Source: Nitratiruptor sp.
GTDB lineage: Bacteria; Campylobacterota; Campylobacteria; Campylobacterales; Nitratiruptoraceae
Length of the DNA: 13,409 bases
NCBI GenBank assembly: GCA_015494505.1
Contig: WGBB01000066.1
Coordinates: forward strand, 1-13,409
Reading direction: 5' to 3'
The notes under the pieces are model-generated. The model did no database searches and was not told the origin of the DNA. It saw nothing but the letters and a program-made list of their open reading frames with translations. The translations under genes were made by a program, and so were the position numbers. Below are positions 1-7,362 of the stretch, one piece after another. Position 1 is the stretch's first letter. Each line of letters starts with the position of its first letter.

Positions 1-1164
1 ATCGATATCGGCGGACCTACGATGGTAAGGAGTGCGGCCAAGAACTTCGAGAGTGTCATCATCGTCACGGACCCCAGCGACTACGACCGCGTCATCGAGG
101 CTTTGAAAAACGATCAGAACACCTTGGAATTTCGCCGCGAGCTGATGATCAAAGCCTTCGAACATACCGCGCAGTACGACGCCACAATAGCCAACTATAT
201 GAATGAGAGATTCCACGAAGGATTCGGTGCCAAGCAGTTCATCGTAGGCAAAAAGGTCTTCGATACGCGCTACGGCGAAAACCCGCACCAAAAGGGTGCC
301 CTCTATGAGTTCGAAGATTTCTACAACGACCTCAATATCCTCAAAGGCGAACCCAGCTTCAACAACCTCACCGATATCAATGCCGCTACCAAGATCGCCG
401 TGAGTCTCGGCAAAGGGAGTGTGGTTATCGTCAAGCACGGCAATCCTTGCGGCGCTGCTCTCAAAGAGGATCTCATCACCAGCTGGCAAAAGGCTCTCGC
501 AGCCGATCCCGTGAGCGCCTTTGGCGGTGTGGTAGCCGTCAACGGCGTGGTGACGAAAGAGCTCGCCGAAGAGATCAACAAAATCTTCGTAGAAGTTCTC
601 ATCGCCGGCAAGATCACCGAAGAGGCCCAAGAGATCTTCGCAGCTAAAAAACGCATCAAGCTCTTCGATCTCGGTCAAGCGGAATTGGAAATCAGCGGCG
701 ATATGTACGATTTCAAGCATATCGAGGGAGGCTTCGTCTACCAGAGCGCCGATTTCGTCAAAGACGAGGAAGTACTCGAGGCCAAACAGGTGAGCAAAGT
801 GGGAGTAGAGGACAAAAAAGATCTCCTCATGGCCTACAAGATCGCGGCACTCACCAAATCCAACTGCGTGGCCTACGTCAAAGACGGTGCGCTGGTAGCC
901 ATCGGGATGGGGATGACGAGCCGCGTGGATGCGGCCAAATGTGCGCTCAAAAAAGCGGCCGAGCTCGGTATCGACGTGCGGGGTGCCGCAATGGCAAGCG
1001 AAGCCTTCTTTCCGTTCCGCGATAGTGTGGACGAAGCGGCGAAAGCCGGCATCACGGCTATCGTTGAGCCAGGTGGTAGCATCCGCGACGATGAAGTTAT
1101 CCAGGCGGCCGATGAGCACGGCATAGCCCTCTACTTCACAGGCGTTCGCCACTTCTTGCACTGA
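1..1164 (+). CDS. purH: PurH, AICAR transformylase / IMP cyclohydrolase (3' part, truncated by window edge)
   Basis: This bifunctional cytoplasmic enzyme performs the last two steps of de novo purine synthesis: formyl transfer to AICAR, then closure to IMP. The frame is open from base 1, where IDIGGPTMVRSAAKN is the conserved segment of the IMP cyclohydrolase domain. The ATG at 22 is therefore internal and roughly 120 N-terminal residues lie outside the window. The AICAR transformylase domain is complete, with RYGENPHQ, a DINAA segment, the catalytic Lys-His in VKHGNPCG, SAFGGVVAVN, TKSNCVAYVKDG and the usual C-terminus ALYFTGVRHFLH. The family motif GxGQxSR reads GMGMTSR here, so the Gln is Met; I believe this is common in Campylobacterota. 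The stop shares one base with the next start codon (TGATG), which suggests cotranscription. Identification is very secure. Confidence 0.97.
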   Translation: MDIGGPTMVRSAAKNFESVIIVTDPSDYDRVIEALKNDQNTLEFRRELMIKAFEHTAQYDATIANYMNERFHEGFGAKQFIVGKKVFDTRYGENPHQKGALYEFEDFYNDLNILKGEPSFNNLTDINAATKIAVSLGKGSVVIVKHGNPCGAALKEDLITSWQKALAADPVSAFGGVVAVNGVVTKELAEEINKIFVEVLIAGKITEEAQEIFAAKKRIKLFDLGQAELEISGDMYDFKHIEGGFVYQSADFVKDEEVLEAKQVSKVGVEDKKDLLMAYKIAALTKSNCVAYVKDGALVAIGMGMTSRVDAAKCALKKAAELGIDVRGAAMASEAFFPFRDSVDEAAKAGITAIVEPGGSIRDDEVIQAADEHGIALYFTGVRHFLH

Positions 1165-1877
1165 TGATTTGCATCGGCACGGCGGGTTGGAGCATCCCCA
1201 AAGTGTACGCCCAGGAGTTTCCAGGGGAAGGAACGCACCTGGAGCGCTACGCTCAGCGCCTGCCGATAACCGAAATCAACCAAACCTTCTACAAACTCCC
1301 GCGCCCCTCGACGCTCCAAAAGTGGCGCGCGAGCACACCACCACAGTTTCGCTTCAGCCTCAAGCTTCATCGCAGTTTCACCCATTTTCACAAGCTCGCC
1401 TCTACCGAAGGCTTGGAGGAGTTCTTCGAGATTGTTTCGCATCTGCAAGAGAAGCTCTTCGCGATTCTTATGCAGCTGCCGCCTTCGCTGCAGTTCGATG
1501 AAGCTACGGCTAGCACCTTTTTTAGCGCGCTGCGCCGCTACTACGATGGCTACGTGGCTCTCGAGCCTAGGCACCCCAGCTGGGAAGAAGCCGAAGCTCT
1601 CTTAGATGAACTTCGCATCGCCCGTGTGGCAGCCGACCCGCCGCGCTTTGAGACCGACAGTGAGCCGGGTGGCTATGGGGAGTTTGCATACTTTCGTCTC
1701 CACGGCTCGCCCAAAATCTACTACAGCGAATATAGCGAGGAGTTTTTGCGCGCTCTTGCTCGGAAGCTCATAGCCCACCCGGCCAAAGAGAAGGTGGTCA
1801 TCTTCGACAATACCGCAAGCGGTGCGGCTATCAAGAATGCGCTGGAATTAATGGAGCTGATACGTGAAGCTGAATAA
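1164..1877 (+). CDS. DUF72 / YecE-family TIM-barrel protein
   Basis: A 237-residue cytoplasmic protein of the DUF72 (YecE-like) family. Members have a TIM-barrel fold and no firmly established biochemical role; phosphate or nucleic-acid related functions have been suggested but not proven. Family hallmarks are visible: the N-terminal strand IGTAGWS (residues 4-10), EINQTFYKLP (37-46), EPRHPSW (134-140), YFRLHGSPKIYY (176-187) and FDNTASGAAIKNA (214-226). The length is normal for the family and there is no signal peptide or membrane segment. The ATG at 1164 overlaps the purH stop codon by one base, and the 3' end overlaps the reductase start by 14 bases, so translation of the three genes is probably coupled. 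Composition matches purH. The family call is secure; the function is unknown. Confidence 0.93.
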   Translation: MICIGTAGWSIPKVYAQEFPGEGTHLERYAQRLPITEINQTFYKLPRPSTLQKWRASTPPQFRFSLKLHRSFTHFHKLASTEGLEEFFEIVSHLQEKLFAILMQLPPSLQFDEATASTFFSALRRYYDGYVALEPRHPSWEEAEALLDELRIARVAADPPRFETDSEPGGYGEFAYFRLHGSPKIYYSEYSEEFLRALARKLIAHPAKEKVVIFDNTASGAAIKNALELMELIREAE

Positions 1878-3417
1878 AATCGAAAAGCTCAAGCTCCAAA
1901 AGAGCCCTTGCGACTACTACGCCACCATCGAGAGTCTGGGTCTTGATTCCATCACCGAGGCCGATAGGTTCTATCTCAAAAATTTCGGCATCTACAATAA
2001 CAAGCAGCGCCCCGAAGAGTGGATGGTGCGCATCCGCATCCCGGCAGGCCGCATCGACTATGCAGGACTTCGCCTTATTTATACACTGGCCAAGCGCTAT
2101 GACGCCAGGCTGCTTCTGACAGCCCGAGCCCAGATAGAGCTGCATCGCCTTTCCTTTAGGGAGGCTCTCGCTTGCCATAAAGAGTTAGAAGCCGGGGGTC
2201 TTAGCACTTTCGGAGTGCTGACCGACAACTTTCGAAACATTGTCACCGATCCCCTCGACGGTGTAGCCAAAGAGAGTGTTTTTGCGGTTTTTCCACTCAT
2301 AGAGAAGATGCAGGCGGTTTTTTTCAAAAAGTGTGACTACCTGGGGATGATTCCTCGCAAGTTCAACACCGCCATTAGCGCGATGCCTGCCAACGTCTCC
2401 TCGTTTTTCGCAAACGACTGCTACTTCGCACTTGCTACAAAAAATGGCGAATATGGCTTTAATCTTTTCCTCGGCGGCAAGAACACCGAACTTGCCCAAG
2501 ATGCCGATGTTTTTGTAACGCCCGGGGAGGTGGTGCCCCTCTATGCCGCCATCGTGCAAGCCTATAGAAAAAATGGCCTACGCGCCTCACGCTCCAAAGC
2601 GAGGCTCTACCACCTCATCGAAGCGATAGGGATGGAAGGATTCAAGGAGCGGATGCGCGAGTTCTATCCCAAAAATTTCGAGAGTGCAGGGGAACTGCTG
2701 CGCCAAAAGTATCGCCATAGCGATGCACCTTGGATAGAGCTGCGAGACGGCACCTTCGCCTATCGCCACCAAAGCGACTACGGCGAGATAAGCCTCGAGG
2801 AGTTTGCACAGGTGGTGGAGCTTGCTAAAGAGTATGAAGTGCGCATCGGTGTCGATCAAAATCTCTACTTTTTGGGATTTTCCGAACCTCGCACGCTGCC
2901 ACTTCCGCGAAGAGCTCTGCACGAAAACGTGGTCTGTGCAGGGGAGCGCTACTGCATCTATTCGCTGTTCGACACTAAGGAGGTGGCGAGGGAGTATCTA
3001 AAAATCGACCCGACCATCCGCGTGGGTCTCAGTGGCTGTCTCAAAGGATGCGGCCGCCATATTCTGGCCGATATCGGCTTTGTCGGGATACGCACCAATC
3101 TCTTCGGTCAGGTAGAGCGGGGTGTGCGCCTCTATTTTGGGGGTGGCTATACCCGAGGCGATCGTGCCGCCAGGCTCATCTTTTGGGCCGTCCCTTTGCG
3201 CAAGCTCGCTGCTCTTTTGGAGGTGATCTATCATGATTTCCAAGCCAGCGGCTACGGGGATTTCGAAGCCTACTCCCAAACGATGCTACGCTTCGGTGAA
3301 GCATCCCTCGCGCGCTACTATATGGCCAAGCTTATCGGCCAGCCAGTAGAGCTGGAACCATTTGAAGATTACGATGCCTTAAAAACTTTGGAAAAATTGG
3401 CATTTGCGATGAAATAG
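1864..3417 (+). CDS. Sirohaem-[4Fe-4S] nitrite/sulfite reductase
   Basis: A 517-residue one-subunit reductase of the ferredoxin-type nitrite/sulfite reductase family, which catalyses six-electron reduction of nitrite to ammonium or sulfite to sulfide in the cytoplasm. The two ferredoxin-like halves are visible (VRIRIPAGRI near 55-64; TARAQIELHRL near 86-96), as are DNFRNIVTDPLDG (121-133) and PRKFNTAIS (164-172). The cluster and sirohaem ligands are C358-x5-C364 and C392-x3-C396 (VCAGERYC and GCLKGCGRH). Sequence alone does not separate nitrite from sulfite as substrate; assimilatory nitrite reduction is my preference. It starts at GTG 1864, inside the DUF72 gene. The gene is GC-rich up to about 3357, but the final 20 codons are AT-rich (about 35% GC by hand count over 3352-3414), and 49 bases overlap the convergent gene. 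That tail appears to be imported; see the fragment at 6828-6893. Confidence 0.92.
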   Translation: MKLNKIEKLKLQKSPCDYYATIESLGLDSITEADRFYLKNFGIYNNKQRPEEWMVRIRIPAGRIDYAGLRLIYTLAKRYDARLLLTARAQIELHRLSFREALACHKELEAGGLSTFGVLTDNFRNIVTDPLDGVAKESVFAVFPLIEKMQAVFFKKCDYLGMIPRKFNTAISAMPANVSSFFANDCYFALATKNGEYGFNLFLGGKNTELAQDADVFVTPGEVVPLYAAIVQAYRKNGLRASRSKARLYHLIEAIGMEGFKERMREFYPKNFESAGELLRQKYRHSDAPWIELRDGTFAYRHQSDYGEISLEEFAQVVELAKEYEVRIGVDQNLYFLGFSEPRTLPLPRRALHENVVCAGERYCIYSLFDTKEVAREYLKIDPTIRVGLSGCLKGCGRHILADIGFVGIRTNLFGQVERGVRLYFGGGYTRGDRAARLIFWAVPLRKLAALLEVIYHDFQASGYGDFEAYSQTMLRFGEASLARYYMAKLIGQPVELEPFEDYDALKTLEKLAFAMK

Positions 3418-4712
3418 GGAGATTTTCTTTTCTTCATTACAATCCAGCGTATGCTTCCGGTGATTGCAAGGATGAGAGCTGCTATTGCGGCTAAATCGTC
3501 GATCCATTTCCACCATGATGCAAAGAAATTGCCATCGTGGATTCCCAAAATAATGGAATAGAGTGTGATGTCATGCCAGTGTGGTAGCGAAAGAGAGGAT
3601 CTGGGAGTATAGTAGATAATACGGTTGTGCTGTTTTATATAGGCTTTGAACATGTGAGGTGCATGCAAAATATGCTCTTTATCATCTACTACAAAACGAC
3701 TGGGTGCTCCCATACCGCTTATAATAAGAACGTTGCCGTCTTTAAAGAGTTTGTAGACAAATCCTTTGCTTATGAGAGTGTAGTGTACAAAGTCGGGAGT
3801 TTTAAATAGACCTACGCGGTTTCCTATATAGAAACTATTATTGTACACTGCAACATCCCAAATATCATCATGTAAATCTCGATACACGGGAGGCAGGAAC
3901 GATGGTGCGATGTGATTGCGATGTAAAATAGTCGAGAGAGCTTTGGCATGGTCGAGCACTATTCCCGTGATACAGAGGATAGCAATGGGGAAAATTGCAA
4001 GGAAAGCCCACATGTTCGCGTGCATCTTGATAAGCGACTTGCTCTTTTTTGGAGAGATTTTTAGCACGATAAATATAATGAAACCACTTACTGCCAACCA
4101 AGAGAGCCAAAGTGCTCCATAATCGTTTATCGTTTTGGAATACTCAGTGACTAAACCTCTACCGTAGTGCAAGTCTCGAACGAGTCGCGCTAGTGTAATA
4201 GGATGATGTAAAAGGGTCGCAGGGATAGAGACCCGGAAACTTGTCCAGTGACCATTTCGAAAAAGATAGAGCCACTTTTTCTCTTCTACCGCTATGATAG
4301 TATCATCTGTACAAGCAAGAGCAGTAATCTTCTTTTTTTTGAGTGCAAAAGGTTTGAGTGCATCATTTTGTATGATTTGTAGACCGTTTTGTGTAGCTAC
4401 GAGATAGGTAGTTTTATATTTTTTGATAGTAAAAACTATATCGTTTGCTATCTGTTTGAAATGTTTGCCTTCATCGTGTGAAATAAACAGTCCCCTTTTA
4501 CTCCCTACTAGGATATCTTTTTTATCGACAATATATGCAGTGATAAGCTTTCTATCATAGTTGCGAAGAGTGTCGGGAAAATGGCGTAGTGTCGTTTGAT
4601 AGAGCCACTTTTGATCAGCGTGGTCTAGTATAAAGCCGGTTGCTCCCAAAAGGAGGAGCATCATCCCGGCAAAAATACCGAAAAATTTGTGTATTTTGTG
4701 GAGTTTTACCAT
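3369..4712 (-). CDS. PepSY-type inner-membrane protein, partner of the TonB-dependent receptor
   Basis: A 447-residue protein resembling PepSY-associated transmembrane proteins, which sit in the inner membrane beside TonB-dependent receptors and are thought to aid reductive release or uptake of metal-ligand complexes. Four membrane segments are visible at about 10-29, 199-217, 234-253 and 405-426. The chain looks like two copies of one unit: a helix ending in TGFILDHA (25-32) or TGIVLDHA (249-256), a periplasmic beta-rich part with VGSKRGLF (69-76) or IGNRVGLF (295-303), and a histidine motif LHYG (181-184) or IHDG (391-394) before the next helix. SHDEGKHF (78-85) resembles an Asp-box of BNR or sortilin-type propellers. 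The start overlaps the receptor stop by 7 bases. The last 15 residues and the stop are antisense to the reductase 3' end. The substrate is unknown. Confidence 0.82.
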   Translation of the reverse strand: MVKLHKIHKFFGIFAGMMLLLLGATGFILDHADQKWLYQTTLRHFPDTLRNYDRKLITAYIVDKKDILVGSKRGLFISHDEGKHFKQIANDIVFTIKKYKTTYLVATQNGLQIIQNDALKPFALKKKKITALACTDDTIIAVEEKKWLYLFRNGHWTSFRVSIPATLLHHPITLARLVRDLHYGRGLVTEYSKTINDYGALWLSWLAVSGFIIFIVLKISPKKSKSLIKMHANMWAFLAIFPIAILCITGIVLDHAKALSTILHRNHIAPSFLPPVYRDLHDDIWDVAVYNNSFYIGNRVGLFKTPDFVHYTLISKGFVYKLFKDGNVLIISGMGAPSRFVVDDKEHILHAPHMFKAYIKQHNRIIYYTPRSSLSLPHWHDITLYSIILGIHDGNFFASWWKWIDDLAAIAALILAITGSIRWIVMKKRKSPYFIANANFSKVFKAS

Positions 4713-6736
4713 CTATACTCTAATCCAGCGTAAAAAGTTCTTGGATCACCGGGTGTGTAATCTGTCTTTCCATATGCATATCGTGCATATGCAGCATACT
4801 TTTTATCTGTTATATTGATTATTTTTGCAAAGAAGCGAAGAGAGGGAGAGTAGTCGTATCGTACTTTCAGATGGCCAATACTATATCCTTTATATTTGTA
4901 GGTGTGAGCATCATCCATCCAGTAGCTTCCTACGTAGCGCCACTCCGGCATGATTGTCCATGGCCCGTTTCGGTATATATAGCGAACATCTGCGATATGG
5001 TTAGGGGCTTGTGCAAGTTCGTTGTTATGGTATTTTTCATTATCATCATAATTGTGGCGCGCATATGTGTAGGCGACATAGATACTATTGTGCAGATCCA
5101 AATTGTATTGCGTTGTGATTTCCACTCCTCTATGGAGAGTCCTACCACCGTTGGCATAGTAGAGAATACCGTTACTTTCATAGCGCGTGATCGTATCGTC
5201 AATCATCATGTAATAGAGCGCAATATCCCATTGCATCGTATTATTGAAAAATTTATATCCTATTTCGTATGTATTGCTAATTTCCGGGTCAAGTTTTACA
5301 AATTCGTATCCTTTTTTGAGAGAGTAGAGTCTCCCTGCTTGCGGGATACGAAAGCCGTTGGCATAGCGCAGATAGAGATGCTGCTTGTCAGTGAAAAAAT
5401 AGCTCAGTGCGGCTTTGGGACTGAGATGTGTGAAGTTGTCTGTTCTATCCGCAGGTCGAAAGTAAGTTCCTGATGGGTCGTAACTGTCGGGTGCGAGATT
5501 GTTATTATAGTCGAATCTATTAAAATCGTAGCGTAATCCAATGCTGAATTTCCATTTTGACGTCAAAGAGCGTTCATAATGAAGATAGGGGGCAAAAGCC
5601 AAATAGTTGACATCATAGTCATAAAGAGGGCCTTTGTAGTAGGTTTTTGCTCCCCAACCGGATGTAGTAATGGTAAAAGGCTGGTCATAGCGTAATTTTG
5701 AGAGTGTATATTCCCCATCAAATCCAAAAACAAATTTTTGCTGGGCATCTTCATAGATATTTTTGTTTCTCAAGCCCAATGTGTAAAGTTTGTTGTCGTT
5801 GTGTGGAAGATTCTTTTCCCATGTAGCCGTATATTGGTTGCGATTATAGCGAAGATAGCCGGTCAGATCTATTTCAAACGGATCAAATGAGAAATTGTTC
5901 CATTCGGTCGAAAGAAGAGCGAAATCGAATTTTCTCTTTACGTCACTCTTTTGAAGAGCCAGAAAATAGGCTGGGTCATCGCTTGCCACTTTTGATCCAT
6001 GAACAATATTATCGTAGTTGTTGAAACTATCCGCTTGGTTTGCTTCGGTTTTGGATGCGTTGAATCGTATCGTTACGATATTTGTGTCATTTACCATCTT
6101 TTCATATGCTACATTTATTTCGCCGCGAATGGTATCTGTATGATCTCGATAGCCGTCACTGTGCATATAATCGGCTTTGATTCCATATTTAGCATCTTTT
6201 TTATGTACAATATCTGTCGCTTTAAGTTGAAAAAAACCGTAACTACCGGCACTTGCCCAAAACGATCTTTGTGCTCTGTCAAGATTAAGCGCATGCACAT
6301 CAATAACGGCTGCTACAGCATCCGAACCATACAACGCACTGCCTGTTCCTTTGAGTACGTCGATGCTCTCAGCATTTTGATATGTTGTATATGCTAAACC
6401 GTTATGATTGAAAAAACCTGAGCTTTGGACAGGGATGCCGTCTTGTAGGAAAAGATAGTATGGTCCGGTGTTTAAGGGCATGCGTATCGCAGTCATATGT
6501 CCGATGACCGATCCTGTTTGTTCTATACGTACGCCGCTAATCGAATTGAAAAGATCTTTTTGATAGATCACTTGGTCAAGCTCGATACTCTTTTTATCTT
6601 TTTTTTCAATACTCAATGGTTGTTCGAAAAGTGTCTCTTCCAATCCTGTAGCAGTAACACTAATTGTATCGAGTTGGAGATTTTGTGCAGCAGCAAAAGA
6701 AACGAGAAGGAAGGATAGAGATATATTCTTTTTCAT
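4706..6736 (-). CDS. TonB-dependent outer-membrane receptor
   Basis: A 676-residue ligand-gated outer-membrane channel energised by TonB-ExbB-ExbD, none of which is encoded here. In order it has a signal peptide (residues 1-17, ending AAA before Gln), a TonB box DTISVTAT (23-30), a plug domain with ISGVRIEQTGS (66-76), QDGIPVQS (98-105) and ESIDVLKGTGSALYGSDAVAAV (123-144), then a 22-strand-type barrel rich in alternating aromatics, ending FYAGLEYRW with the terminal aromatic expected of Omp85-assembled proteins. The ligand cannot be read from sequence; siderophore, haem, cobalamin or another metal complex are all possible. The ATG at 6736 has an AAAGGAG ribosome site four bases upstream (6741-6747). 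The PepSY gene follows as the second gene of the operon. Codons are more AT-rich than in the purH-reductase block. Confidence 0.95.
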   Translation of the reverse strand: MKKNISLSFLLVSFAAAQNLQLDTISVTATGLEETLFEQPLSIEKKDKKSIELDQVIYQKDLFNSISGVRIEQTGSVIGHMTAIRMPLNTGPYYLFLQDGIPVQSSGFFNHNGLAYTTYQNAESIDVLKGTGSALYGSDAVAAVIDVHALNLDRAQRSFWASAGSYGFFQLKATDIVHKKDAKYGIKADYMHSDGYRDHTDTIRGEINVAYEKMVNDTNIVTIRFNASKTEANQADSFNNYDNIVHGSKVASDDPAYFLALQKSDVKRKFDFALLSTEWNNFSFDPFEIDLTGYLRYNRNQYTATWEKNLPHNDNKLYTLGLRNKNIYEDAQQKFVFGFDGEYTLSKLRYDQPFTITTSGWGAKTYYKGPLYDYDVNYLAFAPYLHYERSLTSKWKFSIGLRYDFNRFDYNNNLAPDSYDPSGTYFRPADRTDNFTHLSPKAALSYFFTDKQHLYLRYANGFRIPQAGRLYSLKKGYEFVKLDPEISNTYEIGYKFFNNTMQWDIALYYMMIDDTITRYESNGILYYANGGRTLHRGVEITTQYNLDLHNSIYVAYTYARHNYDDNEKYHNNELAQAPNHIADVRYIYRNGPWTIMPEWRYVGSYWMDDAHTYKYKGYSIGHLKVRYDYSPSLRFFAKIINITDKKYAAYARYAYGKTDYTPGDPRTFYAGLEYRW

Positions 6737-6764
6737 ACGACTCCTTTATGTGAAACTTTTTGGA

Positions 6765-6795
6765 ATCGTAGAAAAAGAGTGTTAAGTTTGTGTTA
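6765..6795 (-). promoter_or_regulatory. Putative promoter of the receptor-PepSY operon
   Basis: Read on the minus strand, TACGAT (6770-6765) is a plausible -10 element followed by about 28 bases to the receptor start codon. No good -35 hexamer is present. Instead, the -21 to -37 zone holds a direct repeat whose two copies are one helical turn apart, a layout suited to an activator that replaces -35 contacts. No Fur-box-like palindrome is visible between the start codon and 6830. This is a sequence-only prediction. Confidence 0.4.
6779..6795. repeat. Direct repeat GTGTTA-N5-GTGTTA (11-bp period), candidate response-regulator site
   Basis: GTGTTA occurs at 6779-6784 and exactly again at 6790-6795 on the plus strand (TAACAC on the minus strand), with start points 11 bp apart. 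Tandem half-sites with this period are typical of OmpR/PhoB-family response regulators. The position just upstream of the predicted -10 fits an activator site. The repeat itself is certain; its function is inferred. Confidence 0.4.
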
Positions 6796-6827
6796 GGAAA
6801 AATTTGGCTGATCAGATTAACAAGTTA

Positions 6828-6893
6828 GTAATGCTGGAATCCTTCGAGGACTACGAAGCCCTCGAAGCCCTCGAACAGCAAGCTTTTAGTTAG
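6828..6893 (+). pseudogene. Displaced second copy of the sirohaem reductase 3' end
   Basis: The plus-strand frame beginning GTA ATG CTG GAA at 6828 and ending TAG at 6891-6893 reads VMLESFEDYEALEALEQQAFS. The end of the reductase at 3346-3417 reads VELEPFEDYDALKTLEKLAFAMK. Without gaps, 13 of 21 positions agree and both end in a stop at nearly the same place. Many nucleotide differences fall on synonymous third bases (TTT/TTC, GAA/GAG, GAT/GAC, TTG/CTC), which indicates common coding ancestry. The fragment is about 52% GC by hand count, like the body of the reductase gene, while the tail now attached to that gene is about 35%. Sequence just upstream is AT-rich and no long frame enters it. Its 3' end overlaps the pgaD stop by 8 bases. 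It also contains an inverted repeat (TTCGAGG 6843-6849 with CCTCGAA at 6860-6866 or 6869-6875). It is probably not translated. Confidence 0.75.
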
Positions 6894-7362
6894 CTTCTAT
6901 GCAGGCGATGTTGAAATCGTGTGCATCTTTGTCTACATGTGCGAAATCTCTGAAAGCGATTTTAATCTCTTTTGCATTCTGAAGTTTATGAAGCTGTTTT
7001 GTATCGATACCAAAGACCTGTGCTATCTCTTCAGGTGTGACTTTCGGTACTTTACGTCGCCTGTGAAGGCTGCCAAAAACTATTTTGTTATAGAGCGCCC
7101 AAAAGAGAAAGACAGCGAGGAATAACATAAAAGCCATGATATTTTGGACGATAACCTGCATACCCTCTTCTGACAGGTCGTGCCAGACATTTTCATGAAA
7201 GAGGAAATCTCCAAAAACGAACCATAAAACCAAAGTAAAAATCGGTCTGAAAAGATAGATGAAAAGTATCCAAAAGAGCATAGTGATGATGCTATCACGC
7301 AGTTTGACCTTTTCATCGAGTGCTCTTTTGTCTTCGATGATGAGTTCTTTGGGGTCAAACAT
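6886..7362 (-). CDS. pgaD: PgaD-like subunit of the PNAG synthase
   Basis: A 158-residue inner-membrane protein in the pgaD position of a pgaABCD operon. PgaD partners the glycosyltransferase PgaC; in E. coli the pair jointly binds cyclic di-GMP and needs it for polymer synthesis. Two membrane segments are visible (about 26-50 and 70-92) with a short periplasmic loop between them. A basic stretch (SLHRRRKVPK, 98-107) and a soluble C-terminal helix region with EEIAQVFGIDTKQL (111-124) follow on the cytoplasmic side. It is a little longer than the E. coli protein (137 residues). The start codon overlaps the pgaC stop by 8 bases. The stop at 6886-6888 overlaps the reductase-tail fragment. PgaD sequences are poorly conserved, so the call rests on topology and position. 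Confidence 0.85.
   Translation of the reverse strand: MFDPKELIIEDKRALDEKVKLRDSIITMLFWILFIYLFRPIFTLVLWFVFGDFLFHENVWHDLSEEGMQVIVQNIMAFMLFLAVFLFWALYNKIVFGSLHRRRKVPKVTPEEIAQVFGIDTKQLHKLQNAKEIKIAFRDFAHVDKDAHDFNIACIEAN

Noticed and set aside
1131..1574. A 147-codon minus-strand frame opposite the DUF72 gene
   Set aside because: It lies antisense to a gene with full family motifs and shows no domain or ribosome site of its own.
4871..5473. A 200-codon plus-strand frame inside the receptor gene
   Set aside because: It is antisense to a clear TonB-dependent receptor, has no recognisable domain and biased hydrophobic content typical of the reverse complement of barrel-coding DNA.
6801..6827. Extension of the reductase-tail fragment further upstream
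   Set aside because: The frame is open back to 6783, but the sequence is AT-rich and matches the reductase (AKLIGQP region) only at scattered residues; the breakpoint appears to be near 6828.
6843..6875. Intrinsic terminator for pgaD
   Set aside because: The TTCGAGG/CCTCGAA arms arise from repeated Glu-Ala-Leu codons in the reductase-tail fragment, and no T-run follows on the minus strand.
3346..6893. A classical integrative element with att sites at the two reductase tails
   Set aside because: The two tails are diverged rather than sharing an identical core, and there is no integrase, excisionase or transposase between them; homologous or micro-homologous recombination fits better.
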